A stretch of 64,000 nucleotides of DNA, taken from the NCBI GenBank assembly GCA_964567045.1, contig CAZMLE010000007.1, positions 1 to 64,000 on the forward strand. The letters are read 5' to 3'. A program made the translations under genes and the position numbers. Positions 6,902 to 16,042 of this stretch are shown piece by piece (the stretch's first letter is position 1; every line of letters begins with the position of its first letter). The notes beneath the pieces were generated by a model. That model was given only the letters and a program-made list of their open reading frames with translations, was not told where the DNA came from and made no database searches. This DNA is from JAFNGF01 sp964567045 (lineage in GTDB: Bacteria > Planctomycetota > Phycisphaerae > Sedimentisphaerales > Anaerobacaceae).

Positions 6902-7984
6902 ATGGAACACTCACGTCCGCAATCGCTCCAGACCCTAAAAGATTTAGGTGAATTCGCCCTCGTGCGCCAGGTCGTACTGCCGATAGTTGGCGGGGACGAT
7001 GGGGTATCGCCGCTTGGTGACGACTGCGCGTTCGTCCGCTTGCCCTCGGGACACCATGACCTCGTTGTGACAACGGATGTGGGACCTCGTCCGCTCGTGT
7101 GGCACGTGGGCCATCAATCTTACCGTACGTGGGGCTGGTATGCGGTCATGATTAATGTAAGTGATTTAGCGGCCGCAGGCGCTACGCCGCTGGCTATCAC
7201 CACATCTATCGAGGCCCCAGGCGATATGGCCGTAGATGACTTCAAGGAATTCTTTCAGGGAATGGCGGAAGCATCCCGAGAACATGGTATTGCCAACGGG
7301 GGAGGAAACGTGCGACAGGCATCTAAGTTTGCCTGCCATGGAACCGCGATAGGTGTAGTGCCGACAGGCGCTCAATTGCGTCGAGGTGGCGCACGCCCAA
7401 GTGATCTCCTTGTTGCTGTGGGAGAGTGCGGACGATTTGCCACCGCTTATGTGCGGGCAAAGGAATACGGTTTTGGTGCGCTCTCTTGCGAGGAACAAAC
7501 GCAACTGTGTCGGCCACGCGCACGTGTCAACGAGATGCAAATTCTGCATGGCCGCGGCTTAGTGAGTGCAGCAAGCGACAACTCCGATGGTCTGCTGGGT
7601 GCCCTCTGGAACATTGCAGAAGCGTCTGGATGTGCTGTTGAGCTTGACATGTCCCGGGAAGCACTTCCCAAGCGCGTTGCGGAGGTAGCATCGGAATTTG
7701 GATACAATCCATGGAACCTCATGTTTTTCTGGGGCGACTGGCAGGTCGTCGTATCAGTTCCGGCGGCCCGGACCGATGACTTCTGGCGCGTGGCTAAGGC
7801 ACACCACATTTCGGCGCAGAATCTCGGCCGCGTGTGCGAGGGACCCCCACGATTGGTGGGGCTGAGCGAGGGTCGCAGGCACAATCTGCGGCTCCTGCGA
7901 AACGAGAACTTCCTACAGTCTTCGTTTAACACAGATATTTTGGCACACGTAGAGTTTATGCTCAGGTCGCAATTGTGGGATTAG
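6902..7984 (+). CDS. ThiL/PurM-superfamily kinase-like protein
   Basis: A 360-residue protein of the AIR-synthase (PurM) superfamily, closest in motifs to thiamine-monophosphate kinase ThiL: LGDDCAFV (about 38-45), VVTTDVG, GWYAVMINVSDLAAAGATP and SDNSDGLLGAL. In ThiL these acidic residues bind Mg-ATP. One signature differs: the usual GGDT reads GGGNV. No thiamine genes are nearby, so it is more likely a paralogue working on a cassette-specific substrate. ATG 6902 is chosen because AAAGAG precedes it; a GTG at 6893 is the alternative. It is the last gene of the cassette. Confidence 0.75.
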   Translation: MEHSRPQSLQTLKDLGEFALVRQVVLPIVGGDDGVSPLGDDCAFVRLPSGHHDLVVTTDVGPRPLVWHVGHQSYRTWGWYAVMINVSDLAAAGATPLAITTSIEAPGDMAVDDFKEFFQGMAEASREHGIANGGGNVRQASKFACHGTAIGVVPTGAQLRRGGARPSDLLVAVGECGRFATAYVRAKEYGFGALSCEEQTQLCRPRARVNEMQILHGRGLVSAASDNSDGLLGALWNIAEASGCAVELDMSREALPKRVAEVASEFGYNPWNLMFFWGDWQVVVSVPAARTDDFWRVAKAHHISAQNLGRVCEGPPRLVGLSEGRRHNLRLLRNENFLQSSFNTDILAHVEFMLRSQLWD

Positions 7985-8342
7985 GTACGTCACAGCGGAA
8001 TCTCACGGCCTTTCATTCAAGAAAAAGATGATTTTGTGCACCACAAGCCCATATACGTTTTCTTGTGTGCGGTTCCGTCTGCCATAGAGACAGTATCGTT
8101 CGCCGACAGCTTCGAGGTCTGCTAAATTCTTTTCTGCCATACGAGGCACCCTCAATTAGGAAAACAAGGAAGCCCTGGCGTTCGCGAGGGCGCCTTGGTA
8201 TCATAACCAGTCAAGTTTAAGTAATTGAAAGTGCCTGATATTAGGCTGCGGATCCCAGAAGATTTTTCTGTCAACCGATGAGCTATGACGGACGTCTATA
8301 CTGGTAAATGCGTAACCTAAATGCGAATGAAAGGAAAATATC
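7985..8342. other. Intergenic region after the cassette
   Basis: No gene is supported. A hairpin at 8165-8197 pairs CAAGG..GCCCT with AGGGC..CCTTG around a small internal loop. It lacks a T-run on the plus strand and has only TTTT on the minus strand, so it is a weak terminator candidate. TATACT near 8297 is a possible -10 for the next gene, without a good -35. Confidence 0.35.
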
Positions 8343-9869
8343 ATGGACTGTATGAAGTACCTAAAAATCGCAGCTATCGTTTTTCTGTTTGCGGCCTGCT
8401 CTGCGCTGGCGGAACCATCTTTAACGATCTACAATCAGGATTTTGCAGTTGTACGTGATAGCCTGAATCTCAATCTCGTGCAGGGAACCAATGAGGTCCG
8501 CGTCACAGACATCACGGCGCATCTTGAGCCGGACTCCGTGATTCTGCGCGATCCCAAAGGCAAACACGCCATACAGATTCTTGAACAAAACTATCGGGCC
8601 GACCCTGTCTCCGAAGGATTGCTCCTGTCGCTGTACGAAGGAAAGGAAATTGAATTCCTGGTCACCACTGCGCAAGGCGACGAGAAAATCGTCCGCGGCA
8701 AGATTATTCGAAGCGGTTACGTCCCACATCAGTTGGGCATACGCCGATACGGGCAGGAGTATGCCGCGCGCCAAATGGCGTACACAGCAGGTGCTACTGG
8801 CCAACCCATCATGGAGGTAGATAGAAGGCTGCGCTTCAGCCTGCCGGGCAGGCCACTTTTCCCATCACTTGCGGATGATACGATCTTGAAGCCTACGATT
8901 CACTGGCTGCTCCAAGCCGAGAAGAAGGCAAAGTTCGATGCGGAACTATCCTACATAACCGGCGGCATGAGCTGGGAGGCCGACTACAGTATGCTCGCTC
9001 AAGAGAAGGGCGATACAATCCAGGTCATTGGCTGGGTGACCATCGACAATCAAAGCGGCAAAACATTCAACAACGCACGCATTAAACTTATGGCCGGCGA
9101 CGTCAGCAAAATCCAGCAGCCAGACCGCTCGCGTTATGGAGGTTATGGCGGCATGGAGATGGCCCCCACAAGCGCACCGTGGCAACCTCCTGTGACGGAA
9201 AAGGCGTTTGAGGATTATCATCTCTACACGCTCAACCGCGCGACTACGCTCCACGATCGTGAAACCAAGCAGGTTGAGTTTCTACGGGCGGAAGGGGTGA
9301 AAACCGAACGGCTGTATGTCTACGATGGCGTCAAGATCGATTATGCCCGCTACCGCGGCTATCAGACGGAATACATCCGGCAGGAACGGGACTACGGTAC
9401 ACAGTGCAATCCCAAGGTATGGGTCATGAGGGAATTCAAGAATTCGCAAGAGAACCATCTGGGCATCCCTTTGCCGCGAGGGCTTGTGCGCTTCTACAGG
9501 CAGGATGAAGATGGGCAATTAGAGTTCACCGGCGAGAACTTCATCGACCACACCCCGCGCGATGAGACTGTCCGCGTTTATACGGGCAACGCCTTCGACC
9601 TGGTGGGAGAAAGACGCAGAACGGATTACAAGATTGACACATCCCAGCACTGGCTCGACGAGTCGTTTGAAATAAAGGTGCGCAATCGCAAGGAGAAAGA
9701 CCCGGTGGAGGTCAGAGTGGTTGAACATCTGTATCGATGGATCAATTGGCAGATTGTGGAGAAGTCGGATGCCTTCCTTAAGACCGACAGTCAGACGATT
9801 GAATTTCGCATTCAGGTCCCTGCGGGAGAGGAAAAAGTCGTTACTTATAAGGTGCATTACACTTGGTAA
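8343..9869 (+). CDS. DUF4139 exported protein
   Basis: A 508-residue protein with an N-terminal signal (YLKIAAIVFLFAACSALAEP) and the landmarks of DUF4139: LTIYNQDFAVVRDSLNLNL and the N-terminal block ending in LEQNYRAD, then a beta-rich C-terminal half (IQVIGWVTIDNQSGKTFNNARIKLMAG, QENHLGIPLPRGLVRFYRQDEDG). No enzymatic motif is visible and the function of the family is not established to my knowledge. Likely periplasmic. AAAGGAAA precedes the ATG. The next gene has its own promoter 23 bases downstream, so this looks monocistronic. Confidence 0.85.
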   Translation: MDCMKYLKIAAIVFLFAACSALAEPSLTIYNQDFAVVRDSLNLNLVQGTNEVRVTDITAHLEPDSVILRDPKGKHAIQILEQNYRADPVSEGLLLSLYEGKEIEFLVTTAQGDEKIVRGKIIRSGYVPHQLGIRRYGQEYAARQMAYTAGATGQPIMEVDRRLRFSLPGRPLFPSLADDTILKPTIHWLLQAEKKAKFDAELSYITGGMSWEADYSMLAQEKGDTIQVIGWVTIDNQSGKTFNNARIKLMAGDVSKIQQPDRSRYGGYGGMEMAPTSAPWQPPVTEKAFEDYHLYTLNRATTLHDRETKQVEFLRAEGVKTERLYVYDGVKIDYARYRGYQTEYIRQERDYGTQCNPKVWVMREFKNSQENHLGIPLPRGLVRFYRQDEDGQLEFTGENFIDHTPRDETVRVYTGNAFDLVGERRRTDYKIDTSQHWLDESFEIKVRNRKEKDPVEVRVVEHLYRWINWQIVEKSDAFLKTDSQTIEFRIQVPAGEEKVVTYKVHYTW

Positions 9870-9891
9870 ACAGATGCAGCCCGGGCGGGGC

Positions 9892-9920
9892 TTGACGCGC
9901 GGGGCGGAAAAGCGTAGTAT
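9892..9920 (+). promoter_or_regulatory. Sigma70-type promoter giving a near-leaderless mRNA
   Basis: TTGACG (9892-9897), a 17-base spacer and TAGTAT (9915-9920). Transcription would begin about 9926-9928, only a few bases before the ATG at 9931, which itself has no Shine-Dalgarno sequence. Confidence 0.6.
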
Positions 9921-9930
9921 TGTTATCTAT

Positions 9931-11538
9931 ATGAATATTAGCGGGCGGAAAATTGCGTTCGTCCTGGCGATCCTGGCCGGCTCTTGCCTGATAGCCGGCT
10001 GTGGCAGAGCCGGCGTCGATAAATCAAAAGGGCTTGCACCTGCGAAAGACCTCGGCACTACTATAGGGTCACTGGCAGAAATCGTGACGCCCGAATCGAT
10101 CCCGGTCGAAGGGTTTGGACTGGTAGCTGGACTCAGTGGGACAGGTTCGGCTGAATGTCCGCCCCAGATTAGAGCTTATCTTGTGCGATACATTCAAACG
10201 CAATTGCCTAAGAGCGGCGTAAACGTTGAAAAGCTAATTAGCAGTACTGATACGGCGGTTGTACAGATAGAGGCAGTAATGCCGGCGGCGGCCTGGAAGA
10301 ACCAGTACTTCGATGTAAAAATAACTGCCTTGCCAGGCACGCGAATAACCTCACTGGAACACGGCTGGCTGTACACCGCAGAGCTCAAGGCAAGAGGTAC
10401 GTTCGGCATAGCTACAAGAGTTCTGGCAAACGCGGAAGGACCGGTCTTTATAGACAAAATCGGCGTTGGCAACACTGATAAGAGGGTCGGATATGTTTTG
10501 GCCGGCGGAAAGATGCTTGAAGATCAGAGGATAAGTCTGCAACCTCACCAGCCGGACTATCGAACCGCAAGCCGTATCCGTAATCGTTTGAACGAGCGTT
10601 TTGGCTTTGGCACAGCCGAGGCAGTTTCGCCTGCTCGGATTGAGTTGACGGTGCCGGCTAAGTACAGAGGACAAGAGCAAAGATTCATCGCGATGGTCAG
10701 AGCGATGTACCTTGATCAGACGCCAGAAATCATTAAAGGAAGAATAATGACGTTTGTTAAAGAGCTTGCAGTTTCTCAGGATAAGCAGACCAGTGAGATC
10801 GCTCTTGAGACCATAGGCAGTGCAAGCCTTGATAAAGTGGGCGTTTTGCTGAGCTCGTCCAACGAAGAGGTGAGGTTCCGAGCAGCCAGATGTGTGGTCA
10901 ACCTGGGCAGTGAGCGGGGCATAGAGACGCTCAGGCAAATTGCTATGGATAAAAACTCTGCATATCGGCTCGAGGCGTTGCGGGCGATGGCTGTGCCGGC
11001 GGGGCGCGACGATGCAGCAACCGTATCACGCAGGCTGCTACTTGACAGCGATTCTAACATCAAGTTAGCTGCGTACGAGCAATTGCGGGAACTGGACGAC
11101 CCCGCTTTGACGCGGGAGCTCATCGGGCGTAGCTTCTTTCTGGAACAGATCGCACAGAGCAGAGAGAAAGTGATCTTTGTCTCTCGCAGCGGGCAGCCGC
11201 GAATCGTGCTATTTGGTGCTCCAATATCGTGTCACGACAATATTTTTGTGCAATCAGCTGACGGCGATATAATACTGAACGCTCCGGCTGGGCAAAAATA
11301 TGTTTCACTAATACGCAAGCATCCAAAACGACCCAGCGCAATAGCACAGTTGAAAAGCTCGTTTGAGCTTGCTGATATTATTCGAACACTCTGCGAGGAG
11401 CCCTCAAGCAAAGCTGAGGAGGCGCCCCGTGGTTTAGGGATTTCATACGCCGAGGTCATAGCCCTTTTGAAGCAGATGTGCGAGAAAGGCGCCGTAGGGG
11501 CCGAGTTTCGCCCCGGACCCTTGCCGAAAATCGGGTAA
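9931..11538 (+). CDS. FlgI-domain lipoprotein with HEAT repeats
   Basis: A 535-residue predicted lipoprotein. The signal ends in the lipobox IAGC (cysteine near residue 22). Residues about 40-290 resemble FlgI, the flagellar P-ring protein: VEGFGLVAGLSGTG followed by NVEKLISSTDTAVVQIEAVMPAAAWKNQYFDVKITALPG. Residues about 290-410 look like HEAT repeats (EVRFRAARCVVNLGSERGIETLRQIA, SAYRLEALRAMAVP). FlgI itself has no lipobox or HEAT part, and no flagellar genes are nearby, so the domain has probably been recruited to another periplasmic ring or scaffold. The gene precedes smc by 108 bases. Confidence 0.75.
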   Translation: MNISGRKIAFVLAILAGSCLIAGCGRAGVDKSKGLAPAKDLGTTIGSLAEIVTPESIPVEGFGLVAGLSGTGSAECPPQIRAYLVRYIQTQLPKSGVNVEKLISSTDTAVVQIEAVMPAAAWKNQYFDVKITALPGTRITSLEHGWLYTAELKARGTFGIATRVLANAEGPVFIDKIGVGNTDKRVGYVLAGGKMLEDQRISLQPHQPDYRTASRIRNRLNERFGFGTAEAVSPARIELTVPAKYRGQEQRFIAMVRAMYLDQTPEIIKGRIMTFVKELAVSQDKQTSEIALETIGSASLDKVGVLLSSSNEEVRFRAARCVVNLGSERGIETLRQIAMDKNSAYRLEALRAMAVPAGRDDAATVSRRLLLDSDSNIKLAAYEQLRELDDPALTRELIGRSFFLEQIAQSREKVIFVSRSGQPRIVLFGAPISCHDNIFVQSADGDIILNAPAGQKYVSLIRKHPKRPSAIAQLKSSFELADIIRTLCEEPSSKAEEAPRGLGISYAEVIALLKQMCEKGAVGAEFRPGPLPKIG

Positions 11539-11646
11539 TTGTCAAGAAATCGCAAATCATTGGCCGACAATAATAGTGCACGTTGTCTGTGGTCAGTGTA
11601 CGGCGGCGGTGATCTGCAAATTACCACGCCCAGCATAGGGTGAAAA

Positions 11647-14600
11647 ATGAGACTGGAAAAAATCGTTCTTGATGGATTCAAAAGTTTTGCGGACAAAACA
11701 GAATTTGCCTTCGATTCGTCCATAACCGGTATTGTGGGACCCAACGGCTGCGGCAAGAGCAATATTGTCGATGCGGTAAAGTGGGTCCTCGGAGAACAGA
11801 GCCTTAAAAGCCTGCGAAGCGACCAGATGGCTGATGTGATATTTAGCGGAAGCGGCAGCAGAAAACCTATGGGCACGGCTGAAGTGAGCCTGTTAATCTC
11901 CAACCGCGACGGAAGTGGAACGGGACGGCTGCCGATCGATGCCGAGCAGGTGCAGATATCGCGCAGAGTCTACAAAAGTGGAGAAAGCGACTATCGGATA
12001 AACGGCAAAATATGCCGGCTGAAAGATATTCGAGAGCTGTTTATGGACACCGGAGTAGGCACCAAAGCCTACTCGATTATTGAACAAGGGCAGATTGAAC
12101 AACTGGTGAGCGCATCGAAAACAGATAGAAGGATGGTCTTTGAGGAAGCAGCCGGCATAAGCAAGTACAAAGTGCACAAGAAAGAAGCCCTCCGCAAGCT
12201 GGAACGTACGGAACAGAATCTGCTGCGTCTGGCAGATATATTGGGTGAGGTCCAAAAGCAGTTGCGAAGCGTCAAACTCCAGGCGGGCAAAGCAAGAAGT
12301 TATCTGCAATACGTTCAGAGGCTCAAGGAGCTGCAGGTCACTTATTCGCTGGTTGAATACGCCAAGAATGATGCCGAGCTGAAAGAGAAAAACAGTGCTC
12401 TTGCGAAGCTGCAGGAGCAACTGGCGCAGGTTACTGCGGAGCTGACCAGGAACGATACCTTGATGAGTAAGCTGGGCGAAGATAGGATCGAGGCAGAGCA
12501 CAAGTTAGGCCGCATCGATAATTCGCTGGTTTCCATCCAGAGTAAGATTGACCAGCAGTTGCAGCGGATCGAGTTCTTGCGAGCAAGAATCGAGGAGCTG
12601 CGGCAGAGAAAAGCAACCGCCGGCCAGCGTATCGAAGACCTGCAAGGGCAAGAAAACGCCTTGGCCGAAGATTTGTCTGCGAAGAAGTCTGAACTGGAGA
12701 ATTGTGAAGGCGTACTGAAAGAGAAAAGCCGAGCTGCTGACGAGGTGCAGGAGGCTTTACGGCAGATAAGTGCGAGGTGCCTGTCGCTCGAAGCGGAATT
12801 GGAAGATAACAAATCCGGCATTATTGACATAGTCAGAAGAACTGCGCAACTGCACAATGAGATCCAGAGCATATCTATTTACCGGAACAATTTAGCCACA
12901 CAGAAGGATCGTCTTGCCGGCCGAGCTGAGAATGCTAAGGCAGAGCTTGAAAAACAACTCACCGAAAAGGCACAGTACAAAGCGCGTCTGGATGATATCG
13001 AAAAAGTGCTGGGTGAATTGCATCAGAGCCTCGATTCAAAGCGGAGGCAAATAGAGGACTTCGACACCGTCCTTGCGGCAGATGGCAGCCGGCTGGGCCA
13101 GAGTAAGGAGACACGAAGCACACTGACCGGCGAGCTGACGATCTTGGCTGACATGGAAAAAAGATACGAGGGCTTAAGTACTGGGGCTAAAGCCATCCTG
13201 CAGAAGCGGTTGATGGAAAGCGGCGACCCCAGTTACATCGAAGGAATACTGGCAGACATCATCGCAACAGATTGTGAGTATGCCGGTGCGGTTGAAGCGG
13301 CCCTCGAAGGCAAGACCGATGCGGTCGTAATCAGTAGTGCCACAAAACTGCTGGCTGACTCCAGGCTGACTTCCGAGCTTGATGGCCGAGTGACTTTTGT
13401 ATGCAGCTATAATGTGGTCGAGCCGTTTGAAGAGGTGAAAGACTTCTCGAACCTGCCTTGCGTCAAGGGCAGGATCATCGACCTCGTCAGATACGACAGC
13501 AAGTATGCGCCGCTTGTCTGGAAATTGCTGGGTAAGACAATCGTCGTTGACTCGATTGATGCGGCAGTGGCTCTGGCCAAGAATACGCCTCCCGGTTACC
13601 GGTTTGTCACCTTAAAAGGCGAACTCGTCAGCGAGGACGGGACCATCATCCTCGGTCCGTTGTGCAAGGCAACCGGCTTAATATCGCGTAAAAGCAGACT
13701 GCGCCAGTTGCAGGAAACCATCGACAACATCACCTTCGAGGTCGGATCGCTCGAACACGAGATTGAGCGGAACAATCAGGCAAAAGCGCACCTGGAAAAA
13801 TTGTGCAGGGACTTGCGAACGGCGGTTTACGAAGCCAACACTGAAAAAATGCAGGCAGCCTCGAAGCTCGCCGTCATCGAACAGGGCGTAAGGCAGCTCA
13901 GCCAGGAGCAGCCTCTGATAGTGGGCGAAATCGATCTATTGGAAGAGCAGATAGCTGAGTCCGTACAGAAAGAGTACGACTCCAAGCAGAAACTGCAGGA
14001 ATTAGAGGCGGTAAATGAGCAACGCTCGGCACGAATAAAGGAGCTTGAGACAAAATACGCTGAAGGAAAAACGCAGCAGCAGTCGCAGATGGATCTGCTT
14101 ACCGATTTGAAGGTTGCCATAGGCCAAACCACCGAGCAAGCCAAAGCACTGAAGCAGGTAATCGTGAGTCTGGAGAGCCAGATGCAGGCAAACCGAATAG
14201 CTGCCGAGACCGCGCAGGCGGAGATACAAACCTGCGGTCAGCATTTGGCACAAGCAGAAAGGGATATTCTTAATTGCGAAGCGGCGGTGTCCGAGCTATT
14301 TGTCCAGAAAGAAGAGAATCAAAAAAGCAGCAAACTGCTGTACGAAGAAATAGAAAGGCTGGCCGAAGAACAAACGCGAATCGAAGAGCTTGTTCGGCTC
14401 AAGGGCGCCGAGAAAACTCAGATTGAGCAGCAAATCGGCGAGCTTAAGATAGAGTTGAGCCAGTTGGAGCTGAAGAGACAGAACCTGGTCGAGAAAGTGC
14501 AGCAAGAGCTGCAGATTGATTTAGCCGAGGCCTATAAGAACTATACGGGCCAGCAAGTGGATTGGGACAGGATAAGGGAAGAAATAGCCGACCTCCGCGG

Positions 14601-15243
14601 CAAAATCGAGCGGCTGGGCAACGTCAACGTTGACGCAATCGCAGAGCAGGAAGGCCTTGAGAAACGCCATGAATTTCTAAGCAGCCAGGTCGAAGACCTC
14701 AATAAGAGCAAAGCTCAACTGCAACAACTGATAAGCCGGCTCAATAAAAATAGCAGAGAAAAATTCAGTGAGACTTTTGAGCAAATCCGCGTTCATTTCC
14801 AGCAGATTTTCCGCAAGCTGTTCGGCGGCGGCAGGGCGGACATCGTGCTTGAAGACTCGGAGGATATCCTCGAGGCTGGTATAGAAGTGATAGCCCGGCC
14901 GCCCGGCAAAGAAACCAGAAGCATCTCTCTGCTCAGCGGCGGCGAAAAGTCGATGACGGCAATCGCACTACTTTTTGCCATCTTTAAGACAAAGCCCTCG
15001 CCGTTCTGCTTTCTTGACGAGATTGACGCGGCGTTGGACGAAGCAAATAATGAGCGATTCAATCTGCTGCTGCGAGAGTTTGTGAAGGATTCGCAGTTCA
15101 TCATAATTACTCATGCCAAGCGAACCATGAGCATCGCAGAAGAGCTGTTCGGCATAACAATGCAGACGCAAGGCGTGAGCAAGAAAATAAGCGTCCGTTT
15201 CGACCAATATGAGGTAGAGCCCGAAACCGCCGCCGTCGCGTAG
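11647..15243 (+). CDS. smc: Chromosome segregation SMC ATPase
   Basis: A 1198-residue SMC protein, the usual full length. The N-terminal ATPase half begins MRLEKIVLDGFKSFADKT with Walker A GPNGCGKSN at 31-39. Long coiled coils follow (about 170-500 and 690-1010). The hinge lies near 505-680 (EGILADIIATDCEYAGAVEAALEG). The C-terminal half has the ABC signature LSGGEKSMTAIALLFA near 1096 and Walker B CFLDEIDAAL. It compacts and segregates DNA with ScpA and ScpB, neither of which is in the window. The start ATG lies just after GGGTGAAA. Confidence 0.97.
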   Translation: MRLEKIVLDGFKSFADKTEFAFDSSITGIVGPNGCGKSNIVDAVKWVLGEQSLKSLRSDQMADVIFSGSGSRKPMGTAEVSLLISNRDGSGTGRLPIDAEQVQISRRVYKSGESDYRINGKICRLKDIRELFMDTGVGTKAYSIIEQGQIEQLVSASKTDRRMVFEEAAGISKYKVHKKEALRKLERTEQNLLRLADILGEVQKQLRSVKLQAGKARSYLQYVQRLKELQVTYSLVEYAKNDAELKEKNSALAKLQEQLAQVTAELTRNDTLMSKLGEDRIEAEHKLGRIDNSLVSIQSKIDQQLQRIEFLRARIEELRQRKATAGQRIEDLQGQENALAEDLSAKKSELENCEGVLKEKSRAADEVQEALRQISARCLSLEAELEDNKSGIIDIVRRTAQLHNEIQSISIYRNNLATQKDRLAGRAENAKAELEKQLTEKAQYKARLDDIEKVLGELHQSLDSKRRQIEDFDTVLAADGSRLGQSKETRSTLTGELTILADMEKRYEGLSTGAKAILQKRLMESGDPSYIEGILADIIATDCEYAGAVEAALEGKTDAVVISSATKLLADSRLTSELDGRVTFVCSYNVVEPFEEVKDFSNLPCVKGRIIDLVRYDSKYAPLVWKLLGKTIVVDSIDAAVALAKNTPPGYRFVTLKGELVSEDGTIILGPLCKATGLISRKSRLRQLQETIDNITFEVGSLEHEIERNNQAKAHLEKLCRDLRTAVYEANTEKMQAASKLAVIEQGVRQLSQEQPLIVGEIDLLEEQIAESVQKEYDSKQKLQELEAVNEQRSARIKELETKYAEGKTQQQSQMDLLTDLKVAIGQTTEQAKALKQVIVSLESQMQANRIAAETAQAEIQTCGQHLAQAERDILNCEAAVSELFVQKEENQKSSKLLYEEIERLAEEQTRIEELVRLKGAEKTQIEQQIGELKIELSQLELKRQNLVEKVQQELQIDLAEAYKNYTGQQVDWDRIREEIADLRGKIERLGNVNVDAIAEQEGLEKRHEFLSSQVEDLNKSKAQLQQLISRLNKNSREKFSETFEQIRVHFQQIFRKLFGGGRADIVLEDSEDILEAGIEVIARPPGKETRSISLLSGGEKSMTAIALLFAIFKTKPSPFCFLDEIDAALDEANNERFNLLLREFVKDSQFIIITHAKRTMSIAEELFGITMQTQGVSKKISVRFDQYEVEPETAAVA

Positions 15244-15374
15244 TGCCTTGATATGTGAGTCTGGTCGAAGCAGAGCCGCGACCGTGAGGGAGCGGCAAGT
15301 GCTCATATTTGGCTCGTATGTAATTTGGTATGATGGTATACGATAACCGCATTATCTCTACCGGTGTAAAAACG

Positions 15375-15409
15375 ACCCGGCAGGAAGCGGTTCCTGCCGG
15401 GTTTGTTTC
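15375..15409. terminator. Bidirectional terminator between smc and the lectin gene
   Basis: A perfect 12-base-pair stem (ACCCGGCAGGAA 15375-15386 with 15391-15402, tetraloop GCGG) is flanked by TTTGTTT on the plus side and by AAAAAC, that is GTTTTT, for the minus strand. It sits between two converging genes and should stop both. Confidence 0.85.
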
Positions 15410-15490
15410 TATACCGGTCAAAATAGGGCTCCAAGTCCCGATTAAACCCTGGACTCACAGCCTCATCTATGTGCCTTCGCGCAGAGACAG

Positions 15491-16042
15491 CTATACTGTT
15501 CCGCGTCTTCTGAGCCAGCCGACCAGGCCGACGCCGATGCTGACAAGTAGAAACGCGCCGGGGGCGGGGATCACTTCTGCAATACCATTGATATTGTGAT
15601 AATCTGGTCTTTGGTGGTCCCAATCGTTCCATTGACCCGTTGCCGGGTCCCAGTTCAGGACGGCATAATCCTCACCGATAGGCGGAGGCATACTGTCGTT
15701 GGGCTCCAATTCGTCCCAGTTAGTGTAGGTTACAGGCTCACCACTCGACCATACCCAAACCCCCTCCAGGGCTGCATCTGTGAAACCTATCCAATAGAGC
15801 GTATTGGTTCCGAACGTTGTCCTCAGCCATGCTTCTTCTGCAGCATCATTGATTGTCACCAAATGCCCGCCCAGTGCAATAGCGTTATTCTCCGCATTGG
15901 TCCACGACCCATTAGCCCCGGAGGACACAATGTCATACCAGTGCCCCGTCGCCGCGTTGTACGTCGGAGCACACTGCGCTACGTGAGGTGTACCGAGCAA
16001 GCAGATGAAACTACAGATAATCAGAAACGTCTTCTTTTTCAT
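15491..16042 (-). CDS. C-type-lectin-like protein with PEP-CTERM-type tail
   Basis: A 183-residue exported protein: signal peptide (FLIICSFICLLGTPHVAQC), a C-type lectin-like domain of about 120 residues (WTNAENNAIALGGHLVTIND, WIGFTDAALEGVWVWSSGEP, WNDWDHQ) and a sorting tail with IPAPGA, a hydrophobic stretch and RRRGTV. In C-type lectins EPND and WND are calcium and sugar ligands; both occur (LEPND, QWNDW). The tail is the Phycisphaerae form of PEP-CTERM and predicts exosortase processing at the surface. GGAAGGAGG lies six bases before the ATG. Confidence 0.88.
   Translation of the reverse strand: MKKKTFLIICSFICLLGTPHVAQCAPTYNAATGHWYDIVSSGANGSWTNAENNAIALGGHLVTINDAAEEAWLRTTFGTNTLYWIGFTDAALEGVWVWSSGEPVTYTNWDELEPNDSMPPPIGEDYAVLNWDPATGQWNDWDHQRPDYHNINGIAEVIPAPGAFLLVSIGVGLVGWLRRRGTV

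Noticed and set aside
6902..7984. True thiamine-monophosphate kinase (thiL)
   Set aside because: A key motif is altered and no thiamine genes are near, so the symbol was not used.
9931..11538. Flagellar P-ring gene flgI
   Set aside because: It has a lipobox, HEAT repeats and no flagellar neighbours.
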